Below, piece by piece: positions 1 through 6,290 of a DNA stretch of 10,917 bases (positions within the stretch are counted from its first letter, which is position 1; each line of letters opens with the position of its first letter). This stretch comes from JBHENW01 sp046261875 (GTDB lineage Bacteria; Acidobacteriota; Thermoanaerobaculia; UBA5066; Gp7-AA6), in NCBI GenBank assembly GCA_046261875.1, contig JBHENW010000104.1:1-10917 (forward strand), written 5' to 3'. A program made the translations under genes and the position numbers. A model generated the notes under the pieces. The model searched no databases and was not told where the DNA came from. It saw only the letters and a list, made by a program, of their open reading frames with translations.

Positions 1-1001
1 CGGGAGACGGCGAAGACGGGGGTGAAGAGGTCGGTCGGAATCCCGAGCATCAGGTAAACCGAGGCGGAGTAGAAGTCCACGTTGGAGTTCAGGCCCTTCT
101 CCTCCTTGACGAGCTGCTCAATGCGGCGGGACATGTCGTACCACTTGGTCTCGCCGGAGGACTCCGCGACCTCTTTGGACATCGCCCGCAAGTGCGTCGC
201 GCGCGGGTCCTCCGTCGTGTAGACGCGGTGCCCGAAGCCCATGACCTTCTCCTTGCGGGAGAGCTTTCCCTGAATGTATTCATCGACCCGCTCGAGCGAC
301 TCCATCTCGCGCAGCATGCGGAGGACCGCTTCGTTGGCTCCCCCGTGGAGCGGGCCTTTCAACGCCCCGATTGCCGAGGTGATCGCCGCGTGCATGTCCG
401 AGAGCGTGGCCGCCGTCACGCGGGCGGCGAAGGTCGATGCGTTCAGCTCGTGGTCCGCGTGGAGGATCAGCGCGATGTCCAGGGCGCGCACCGCCGCGGC
501 CCGGGCCGTTTCCCCGTTGAGCATGCGCAGGAAGTCCTCCGCATGCCGGCGGCGGGGGTCCGGGGGCACGACCGCCTTCCCCTCCCGGAGGCGGTGATAG
601 GCCGCGACGATCGTCGCGATCTGCCCGGTCAGCCGGGTCGCCTTGCGGCGGTTCGCGGCCGGGCTCATGTCCGCGGCGTCCGCGTCGGAGTCCGCGAGTG
701 CCGAGACGGCGGTGCGAAGGGCATCCATCGGCCGGGAGGTGCGGGCGAGGGTCTGCAGCAGGTTGAGGATCTCGCGTGGAACCGAACGCTCTTCGCCGAG
801 CGTCGCGCGGGCTGCTTCGAGCTCGTCGCGGCGCGGCAGGCGGCCTTCCCAGAGCAGGAAGCAGACCTCTTCGAAGGAGGATTTTTCGGCGAGCTCGTGG
901 ATGTCGATGCCGCGGTAGGAGAGGACCCCCTTCTCGCCGTCGATGTAGCAGATCGCCGAGTCGGCGGCGGCGACGTCTTCGAGACCCTTGACCTCGACCA
1001 T
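1..1001 (-). CDS. gltA: Citrate synthase, 3' end cut by window edge
   Basis: Condenses oxaloacetate and acetyl-CoA to citrate at the entry of the TCA cycle in the cytoplasm. The visible part is 333 codons; the C-terminal few dozen residues lie beyond position 1. Family motifs are in the right order: HADHELNAS (residues 181-189), LHGGANE (218-224), GFGHRVY (255-261) and NVDFYSASVY (307-316). By homology the catalytic triad is His219, His258 and Asp309, all present. The predicted size of about 370-380 residues is that of the short Gram-positive/archaeal-like class rather than the longer E. coli type. The start ATG at 999-1001 shares one base with the pckA stop (TGATG) and has no good Shine-Dalgarno site, which suggests translational coupling. 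2-Methylcitrate synthase is a close relative and cannot be excluded by motifs alone, but no other prp genes are seen. Confidence 0.93.
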   Translation of the reverse strand, partial: MVEVKGLEDVAAADSAICYIDGEKGVLSYRGIDIHELAEKSSFEEVCFLLWEGRLPRRDELEAARATLGEERSVPREILNLLQTLARTSRPMDALRTAVSALADSDADAADMSPAANRRKATRLTGQIATIVAAYHRLREGKAVVPPDPRRRHAEDFLRMLNGETARAAAVRALDIALILHADHELNASTFAARVTAATLSDMHAAITSAIGALKGPLHGGANEAVLRMLREMESLERVDEYIQGKLSRKEKVMGFGHRVYTTEDPRATHLRAMSKEVAESSGETKWYDMSRRIEQLVKEEKGLNSNVDFYSASVYLMLGIPTDLFTPVFAVS

Positions 1002-2548
1002 CAGTGCTGTTCGATCGCCTCCGAAATGGCCCGATCGAGGCCGGGGAACTGCGACAGCCAGGCGCGGCGCTCCTCCCGCAGGATGTCCACGCGCTGCCGA
1101 TATTCCTCCGGCGTGTAGTAACCGCGCGGGCTGTAGCGCTTCAGGTCGATGCCCGGGACCTCGGACGGGGTCTCGTATCCCCAGTCGGGATCCTTCTCCC
1201 AGGAGATCCCCTCTTTCGCGATCTGCTTCATGATCTCGGTGGACACCTTGATGGTGATCTTTTCGCCGTTGCCGCCGTCTTTCGCCCCGATCGATCCGGT
1301 GTTGAGGATGTACGCGTGAATATCGGGGTTCTCCCGCAGGATCTCGAGCAGCCGGTTCCCTTCCTCCGCCTCCGGTCCCACGATGAAGGGGTTGGTCCCG
1401 ACCTCACGCTTCGCCTGTCCCGCCCGGGTCGGATCGCCCGCGGAGGTCTCGATCGACTCGCCGAGCATGAAATACGCCGCGGCCTGCTCAGCGGTCAGCC
1501 GCGCGCAGACCGGTACGATGTCGTTGCGGCGCGTGATGAAGACGATCTGGTTGGCTTTCGCCAGGTCGATGCCTTCCCCCGTCCCCTGGATGAAGCGCCG
1601 GAGGACGACCCCGCGCCCGTTGGAGGTGATGCTCGTGTCGAGGAAGTCCACCGCGCCGTTCTCGGCCACAGCGATGTTCTCGTACGCGGCGGTCGGATGT
1701 GTCGCCGCCCCCCAGAGGACGGTCTGCGACGGCTCGAGCCCTTCGGTCTTAATGTAGAAGCCGTCCTCCGTTCCGTAGGCGCGGCCGCCCCGGGTCATCA
1801 GCACGACGTCGTCCTGCTTGATGATCGCCCGTTCCGGCTCCTTCAGGCCGTGGTCGTGCAGCGTCAGGGTCGTCTTTCCGGTGCCCGAGAGGCCGAAGAG
1901 CAGGAAGCCGACGTCCCGGAGCTCCCCGTCGGGGCCGAGGACGCGGAGAACCTTGGAGCCCGCGTGCAGCCCGAGGCCGCCGCGGCGCTTGATCCAGTAC
2001 ATCGCCTGGCGAAGCATCGACTTCTTCGCTTCGCCGGGGTAATCCGTGCCCAGGATGTAGGTGTAGCCCTGGCTCATGTCGGCGAAGATCAGGCGCTCAG
2101 GCCAGTCCGGCACGTAGATCGAGACGAAGTCCGGCTCGTAGGAGGAGTCGGACGGGAAGAGCATGTTGTGCCACATGAACGCGATGCGCGCGTAATCGCG
2201 GGGGACGAGGAGCCTGCAGCGCAGCGTGGCCTCCTCGTTCTCGCCCATGCGGCGGTCTACCTGGATCAATTCCATCCCGGCGAGGGTCTCCTGAACCTCC
2301 CGAATCACCTCCTGGGCCCGGCGGGGGTCGATTTCCTGCTGCATCGTGCCGATGGAGATCCCGTCCGCGACGATGTAGGTGTTCCTGGCGGAGCGGTTCT
2401 TGACCCGGGTGGCGTACACGGGCGAGCCGTACTCGGTCGTCTTTTCCCCCGCGCGCGCCAGAGCCCGGAGCTCTTCGCCCGGGAGGTCCTTGAGGATCCG
2501 CTTCGCCCGGATCTGTCGCGGCGAGATCGTTTCGACCGTGCTGCTCAT
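1001..2548 (-). CDS. pckA: Phosphoenolpyruvate carboxykinase (ATP-type, divergent)
   Basis: Interconverts oxaloacetate plus nucleotide triphosphate with PEP and CO2, the first step of gluconeogenesis. The protein is 515 residues; ATP-type enzymes are usually near 530-540. Seen in it: YPGEAKKSM at 170-178 (metal and substrate lysine), His195 in LHAGS, the P-loop GLSGTGKTT at 219-227, an acidic pair in KQDD (Asp246-Asp247) and Arg312 in SNGRG. The spacing Lys176 to His195 (19) matches Lys213 to His232 of the E. coli enzyme as I recall it. The usual GDDEHGW motif after the P-loop is replaced, and 7-8 extra residues lie on either side of the P-loop, so this is a divergent branch. The start at 2548 is chosen because AAAGGGGG (2553-2560) sits just upstream; an in-frame start at 2680 would add 44 unlike residues. 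It is the first gene of a two-gene operon with citrate synthase. Confidence 0.9.
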   Translation of the reverse strand: MSSTVETISPRQIRAKRILKDLPGEELRALARAGEKTTEYGSPVYATRVKNRSARNTYIVADGISIGTMQQEIDPRRAQEVIREVQETLAGMELIQVDRRMGENEEATLRCRLLVPRDYARIAFMWHNMLFPSDSSYEPDFVSIYVPDWPERLIFADMSQGYTYILGTDYPGEAKKSMLRQAMYWIKRRGGLGLHAGSKVLRVLGPDGELRDVGFLLFGLSGTGKTTLTLHDHGLKEPERAIIKQDDVVLMTRGGRAYGTEDGFYIKTEGLEPSQTVLWGAATHPTAAYENIAVAENGAVDFLDTSITSNGRGVVLRRFIQGTGEGIDLAKANQIVFITRRNDIVPVCARLTAEQAAAYFMLGESIETSAGDPTRAGQAKREVGTNPFIVGPEAEEGNRLLEILRENPDIHAYILNTGSIGAKDGGNGEKITIKVSTEIMKQIAKEGISWEKDPDWGYETPSEVPGIDLKRYSPRGYYTPEEYRQRVDILREERRAWLSQFPGLDRAISEAIEQH

Positions 2549-2621
2549 GAAGCCCCCTTTCTGATCAGGACGCGACTCTTTCCCTCGAGGCGCACGAGGT
2601 CGGCACTGCGGAGGATCAAGA

Positions 2622-2630
2622 TTTATACCA
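2622..2630 (-). promoter_or_regulatory. Probable extended -10 promoter element for pckA
   Basis: On the minus strand the spacer reads TGGTATAAA, which fits an extended -10 (TGnTATAAT) with one mismatch. No good -35 is seen at 16-18 bp, as expected for extended -10 promoters. Transcription would begin near 2615 and give a leader of about 67 nt before the pckA start. Confidence 0.35.
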
Positions 2631-2681
2631 GATCGGATGGCCCGGCCCGCCCTCCGAAGCGCTCCCTCCGGGACCAGCACT

Positions 2682-2697
2682 GCACACGAAAGTGTGC
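2682..2697. repeat. Perfect short dyad GCACAC-GAAA-GTGTGC, possible operator
   Basis: A 6-bp perfect inverted repeat with a GAAA centre lies between the two divergent promoters of pckA and glnA, about 38 bp upstream of the glnA -35. As RNA it could form only a short stem. As DNA it is a plausible site for a dimeric regulator. No known operator consensus was recognised, so a role is inference. Confidence 0.35.
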
Positions 2698-2735
2698 GTT
2701 CCGGTCACTTTCCACGGTCAATTTTCAAACGGGGC

Positions 2736-2763
2736 TTGTTTTTTGGCGGATTGTCTCTAAAAT
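2736..2763 (+). promoter_or_regulatory. Probable sigma70-type promoter of glnA
   Basis: TTGTTT (2736-2741) and TAAAAT (2758-2763) are separated by 16 bp in a locally AT-rich stretch that stands out from the GC-rich surroundings. The start of transcription would be near 2770, leaving a leader of about 25 nt that contains the GGAGGG ribosome binding site at 2785-2790. Confidence 0.5.
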
Positions 2764-2794
2764 CACGCAACATTTGCAAAAAACGGAGGGCAGA

Positions 2795-4168
2795 ATGCCA
2801 AAGGCGAAGGTCCTGAAGTTCGACGCCGCGGGCCCGGGCATGTCCAAGGGCGAAATCCTGAAGGTCTGCGATGCCGAGAGCGTGCGGTTTCTCCGGCTCC
2901 AGTTCACCGACATCTTCGGGGTGATCAAGAACGTTGAGATCCCCCGTTCGCAGTTCGAGAAAGCGCTCGACGGAGAGATCCAGTTCGACGGTTCCTCGAT
3001 CGAGGGGTTCACCCGAATCGAGGAGTCCGACATGAACCTCGTACCGGACCTCGATTCCTTCGCGATCTATCCATGGGCGCACAACGGGGGGAACCGGGTC
3101 GGCCGTCTCATCAGCGACGTCTTCAACCCGGACGGAACGCCATTCGCCGGCTGCCCGCGCACGACGTTGAAGCGCCAGATGGACCGGGCCTCGGCTCTCG
3201 GATACGTGATGGTCACAGGGCCTGAGGCAGAGTTCTTCCTCTTCCGCCGCGACGCCAATGGCGACGCGATCGTGGACACGCACGATCAGGGGGCGTACTT
3301 CGACCTGACGCCAGTCGATCGGGGCGAGGAAGCGCGGCGCGACATCGTGCTCGCCCTCGAACAGATGGGCTTCGAGGTCGAAGCGGCGCACCACGAGGTC
3401 GCCCCGGGGCAGCACGAGATCGACTTCAAGTACGCGGACGCCGTGACGACCGCCGATCGGGTCTCGACCTTCCGTTTCATCGTGAAGAAGGTGGCCCTCG
3501 ATCACGGCCTGCACGCGACCTTCATGCCCAAGCCGATCTTCGGGGTCAACGGCTCGGGCATGCACACGCACCAGTCATTCCTCGACAAGAAGGGGAACAA
3601 CGTCTTCTACGACGCGAAGGCGAAGTACCAGCTTTCGAAGACGGCGCTCTACTACACCGGCGGCATCCTGCGTCACGCCCGCGCTTTCGTCGCCGTGACG
3701 AACCCGCTCGTGAACTCCTACAAGCGTCTGGTGCCCGGCTACGAGGCTCCGGTGAACGTCGCCTGGTCCATGCGCAACCGTTCGCCGCTCGTGCGCGTGC
3801 CCGCGCGGCGCGGGATGGGGACGCGGATCGAGGTGCGGATGCCCGATCCCTCCTGCAATCCCTACCTGGCTTTCGCCGTAATGCTCGCCTCGGGGCTCGA
3901 CGGCGTGAAGAACCGGATGGACCCGGGCGAGCCGGTGGATCGCAACGTCTTCAAGATGAGCGAGCGCGAAAAGCGGCGTCTTCGCATCGAGCAACTGCCG
4001 GGAAACCTCTCCGAGGCGCTCGACAACCTCGAGAAGGACGACGTCGTCCAGGAGGCGCTCGGCGAACACATCCTGCAGCACTTCACGCAGGCCAAGCGGG
4101 CGGAATGGGAGGAGTACATCTCGCGGGTCCAGCCCTGGGAAGTGGAGCGCTACCTGGAAACTTACTGA
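2795..4168 (+). CDS. glnA: Glutamine synthetase, type I-alpha
   Basis: Makes glutamine from glutamate, ammonia and ATP, the main ammonia-assimilating step; the family forms cytoplasmic dodecamers. The product is 457 residues. FDGSSIEGF and RIEESDMNL in the N-terminal beta-grasp part, GPEAEFFLF, HHEVAPGQHEIDF and NGSGMHTHQS are the typical metal- and substrate-binding motifs. The C-terminal part reads RNVFKMSEREKRRL where GSI-beta enzymes carry the adenylylation tyrosine in NLYDLPPEE. The tyrosine is absent, so this is the alpha class found in Bacillus-like bacteria and Archaea, and control by GlnE adenylylation is not expected. The start ATG at 2795 has GGAGGG five bases upstream (2785-2790). 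The gene is flanked by its own promoter and a strong terminator, so it is probably monocistronic. Confidence 0.96.
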   Translation: MPKAKVLKFDAAGPGMSKGEILKVCDAESVRFLRLQFTDIFGVIKNVEIPRSQFEKALDGEIQFDGSSIEGFTRIEESDMNLVPDLDSFAIYPWAHNGGNRVGRLISDVFNPDGTPFAGCPRTTLKRQMDRASALGYVMVTGPEAEFFLFRRDANGDAIVDTHDQGAYFDLTPVDRGEEARRDIVLALEQMGFEVEAAHHEVAPGQHEIDFKYADAVTTADRVSTFRFIVKKVALDHGLHATFMPKPIFGVNGSGMHTHQSFLDKKGNNVFYDAKAKYQLSKTALYYTGGILRHARAFVAVTNPLVNSYKRLVPGYEAPVNVAWSMRNRSPLVRVPARRGMGTRIEVRMPDPSCNPYLAFAVMLASGLDGVKNRMDPGEPVDRNVFKMSEREKRRLRIEQLPGNLSEALDNLEKDDVVQEALGEHILQHFTQAKRAEWEEYISRVQPWEVERYLETY

Positions 4169-4189
4169 CTTCGGATTCTTTCCCCCCTG

Positions 4190-4226
4190 AACATTAGGCC
4201 GGAGACCCCTCCGGCCTAATGTTTTA
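4190..4226 (+). terminator. Intrinsic terminator of glnA
   Basis: A perfect 13-bp stem, ACATTAGGCCGGA (4191-4203) with TCCGGCCTAATGT (4210-4222), surrounds a GACCCC loop and is followed by a short T run. The stem begins 22 bases after the glnA stop codon. The opposite strand has an A-rich foot and only a weak T run, and no minus-strand gene ends here, so it is assigned to the plus strand. Confidence 0.85.
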
Positions 4227-4399
4227 TGGCTCACTTTTTGGGGTATTCCCCTACGAAGTATTTTCATTAAGAATGCGCACGGTTTCCTCCGAGCCATTCC
4301 CGTCCAGGGTGATTCCGGGTGCTTCGTGCCGCGGCAGGCCGTGACAGAGCACCCCGATTTGCTTTAGCGAAGTCTGACGAGAGCGAAAAAGGAGGAGTC
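4227..4399 (+). other. Upstream region of the IPTL-CTERM gene
   Basis: These 173 bases hold no convincing gene. A GGGG-TATT-CCCC dyad lies at 4240-4251 and an AT-rich patch at 4258-4272 (TATTTTCATTAA) could supply a -10 box, but no strong -35 fits. GGGTGC (4317-4322) can pair with GCACCC (4349-4354) around an inner TGCC/GGCA pair, giving a possible leader hairpin. AGGAGG at 4390-4395 is the ribosome binding site for the next gene. No riboswitch class was recognised. Confidence 0.4.
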
Positions 4400-5281
4400 G
4401 TGAAAGTGGTGACCCGTTCCCTTGCGATCGCGGCGGTCTCGGTCCTGTTTCTCGCCGGCGCCGCGTTCGCGGGCCCGGTAATCCTCGGCGGAGACGATCT
4501 GACGGACCATGGTTCCCGTTCCGGGACGGCCAACCTCCTGGGCTGGCTCTACATCGAGCGGGCCGTCGGCAACATCCTCAACACGCCGGGCAACATCACG
4601 CGCGCCGGCAACAACGGGTCGATCGCGGTCCTCGGCGCGGCGGCCGTGGCCGGCTGCCCGCCAACCTGCCCCGGCAGCGACGCCGGGGCGGCGATCGGCT
4701 CCGTCGCCGACGTTCTCGGCAAGACGGTCAACTACTACGAGGGCGCGGCGGCGATAAACCAGTTCTTCGCCGACTTGCAATCCGGTGCGGTGAATCCCGC
4801 CATGTTGTGGCTCGCGGGTACGGGCGCCTCCAACAACCTCGATTCGACCGAAGGCGCCGCGCTCACGTCCAACGCCACGAACATCGCGAACTTCGTCGCT
4901 TCCGGCGGAGGTCTGATGGCCCACGGGTCGGGGCCCGACGCCTACGGGTGGCTGGCGACGCTCATCCCGGGCATCGTGGAGTCGTCCACGTGCAATGTCC
5001 CCGCGACGCTGACGGCCGCCGGGATGGCGGCCTTTCCCGGGCTGACCAATGCCGACATCAGCGCCGGCCCCTGCCACAACACGTTCTCGGGGAACCTCGG
5101 GAGCCTGCAGGTCCTGGCGACGGAGTCGGGCGGCCTCAACTTCATCCTGGGCGGCGGCGCCGGGACGGTGATCGGCGGCGGGCCGACGAGCCCGATTCCG
5201 ACCCTGTCGGAGTGGATGCTCGCGCTCTTCGCGATCCTCCTGGCGTCCACGGCGATCTTCCTCTTCCACAAGCGCGGCTAG
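4400..5281 (+). CDS. Exported protein with IPTL-CTERM sorting signal
   Basis: Residues 1-24 form a signal peptide (basic start, hydrophobic core, AFA before the likely cut). The C-terminus holds IPTLSEWM (266-273), a hydrophobic segment (about 273-289) and a basic end HKRG. This tripartite tail is that of the IPTL-CTERM family, which is processed by exosortase-type enzymes, so the 293-residue precursor is probably exported, anchored and cleaved. The body (25-260) is rich in Gly, Ala and Asn and has four cysteines (CPPTC, STC, GPC) that may form disulfides. VILGGDDLTDHG near the start and FVASGGGLMAHGSG in the middle recall beta-strand/loop parts of ThuA or class-I amidotransferase-like folds, but no catalytic set is visible, so function is unknown. 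The GTG start at 4400 is four bases after AGGAGG; an in-frame GTG at 4406 is an alternative. The gene stands alone between two terminators. Confidence 0.85.
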   Translation: MKVVTRSLAIAAVSVLFLAGAAFAGPVILGGDDLTDHGSRSGTANLLGWLYIERAVGNILNTPGNITRAGNNGSIAVLGAAAVAGCPPTCPGSDAGAAIGSVADVLGKTVNYYEGAAAINQFFADLQSGAVNPAMLWLAGTGASNNLDSTEGAALTSNATNIANFVASGGGLMAHGSGPDAYGWLATLIPGIVESSTCNVPATLTAAGMAAFPGLTNADISAGPCHNTFSGNLGSLQVLATESGGLNFILGGGAGTVIGGGPTSPIPTLSEWMLALFAILLASTAIFLFHKRG

Positions 5282-5301
5282 CCCTCTCCGAATCCCGACG
5301 A

Positions 5302-5332
5302 GAAGCCCCGCTGCGGCGGGGCTTCGTTTTTT
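5302..5332 (+). terminator. Intrinsic terminator of the IPTL-CTERM gene
   Basis: A perfect 10-bp GC-rich stem, GAAGCCCCGC (5302-5311) with GCGGGGCTTC (5316-5325), encloses a TGCG loop and is followed by G and six T residues (5327-5332). It starts 20 bases after the TAG stop. This is a textbook rho-independent terminator. Confidence 0.93.
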
Positions 5333-5351
5333 CCGGAACCAGACTCCTCCG

Positions 5352-6290
5352 GTGAGCTCGAGCCCGGGCGCCGCGCGCGCTCGCCTGAAGGCCGGTCGAC
5401 CGCTGTTGCTGGACGCCGCCATGGGATCGGAGCTGCAGCGGCGCGGCGCGGACACGAGGCTGCCGCTCTGGAGCGCGCGCGCCCTGATCGAAGACCCGGA
5501 GCTCGTCGCCCGGGTGCACCGCGAAGAGGTCGCCGCGGGCGCGGACATCCTCACGGCGAACACCTTCCGGACGCACGGGCGGACCCTGGCGAAAGCCGGT
5601 CTCGCGGAGCGCGCGGAGGAATTGACGAGACTCGCCCTCGAGTTGGCCCGGGAAGCCGCCCGCGAGAGCCCCCGGACGGTCCTGGTCGCCGGATCGCTCG
5701 CGCCTCTGGAGGACTGCTATCGGCCGGACCTCGTGCCCGGCGACGATGCGCTCGAGCGGGAGCATGGCGCTCAGGCGCGCCGGCTAGCGGCCGCGGGAGC
5801 GGACCTGCTGCTGCTGGAGACCCACAACACGGTCCGAGAGGTCCTGGCCGCGGCCCGCGCCGCCCGATCCACCGGCCTCCCTTACGTGGCGTCCTTCGTA
5901 ACCGACGGCAACGGGCGCCTGCTATCCGGCGAGCCTCTGGCCGACGCGGTGGCCGCTCTCTCGCCGCTGGAACCGGACGCCGTCGGCGTCAACTGCGTGC
6001 CGGCGCGGCGCCTGAGCTCGGACCTGGAAGCTCTCGCGGCGGCGGCGCCGGAAGCCGGCCTGACCGCTTACGCCAACCTGGGTCTGCCGGCTGACGGGGC
6101 GGGTTGGGCGTTCACCGAGGAGCTCGCTCCAGCGGAATACGCCGAAGCCGCGGCGGCCTGGATCTCCCCCCGGCTGCGGATCGTGGGAGGCTGCTGCGGA
6201 ACCACTCCCGCGCATACGGCGGCGCTGCGGGGACTGCTCGACTCCGCCGGGAACGTTCAGCGGATCAGCATCGCGTCGCCGAACGAATAG
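5352..6290 (+). CDS. Homocysteine S-methyltransferase family protein
   Basis: Belongs to the zinc-dependent Pfam S-methyl_trans family, which transfers a methyl group to homocysteine to give methionine (MmuM-like, with S-methylmethionine or SAM as donor; also the N-terminal module of MetH). The 312-residue protein is a single TIM-barrel domain. LLLDAAMGSEL (about 18-28) is the first-strand motif, TANTFRTH and LLLETH follow, and the zinc ligands are Cys215 (in VNC) and Cys281-Cys282 in GGCCGTT. The GTG at 5352 is chosen because the next in-frame ATG (5421) would remove the first strand. No clear ribosome binding site precedes it, and it begins only 19 bases after a strong terminator. Its last 34 bases overlap the 3' end of convergent queA. 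The methyl donor cannot be read from the sequence; no cobalamin or folate domain is attached. Confidence 0.88.
   Translation: MSSSPGAARARLKAGRPLLLDAAMGSELQRRGADTRLPLWSARALIEDPELVARVHREEVAAGADILTANTFRTHGRTLAKAGLAERAEELTRLALELAREAARESPRTVLVAGSLAPLEDCYRPDLVPGDDALEREHGAQARRLAAAGADLLLLETHNTVREVLAAARAARSTGLPYVASFVTDGNGRLLSGEPLADAVAALSPLEPDAVGVNCVPARRLSSDLEALAAAAPEAGLTAYANLGLPADGAGWAFTEELAPAEYAEAAAAWISPRLRIVGGCCGTTPAHTAALRGLLDSAGNVQRISIASPNE

Noticed and set aside
192..1118. A 308-codon plus-strand open frame opposite citrate synthase
   Set aside because: It is the antisense shadow of a gene with intact catalytic motifs; the translation is Arg/Gly/Val-rich with no recognisable domain.
2705..3571. 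A 288-codon minus-strand open frame opposite glnA
   Set aside because: Antisense shadow of a highly conserved enzyme; no start signals or domain.
1004..4168. A single very long open frame of 1054 codons running antisense through pckA and in frame into glnA
   Set aside because: The upstream part is the low-complexity mirror of pckA in GC-rich DNA. Real glnA begins at 2795 with its own ribosome binding site and promoter.
4227..4399. Possible cyclic-di-GMP or other riboswitch in the leader of the IPTL-CTERM gene
   Set aside because: The conserved core bases of the GEMM class are not present and the only pairing is one 6-bp stem with a weak inner helix.
4364..5563. A 399-codon minus-strand open frame opposite the IPTL-CTERM gene
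   Set aside because: It crosses a strong terminator and two plus-strand genes, and its product has the Arg/Ala-rich look of antisense GC-rich DNA, whereas the plus strand encodes a signal peptide and sorting tail.
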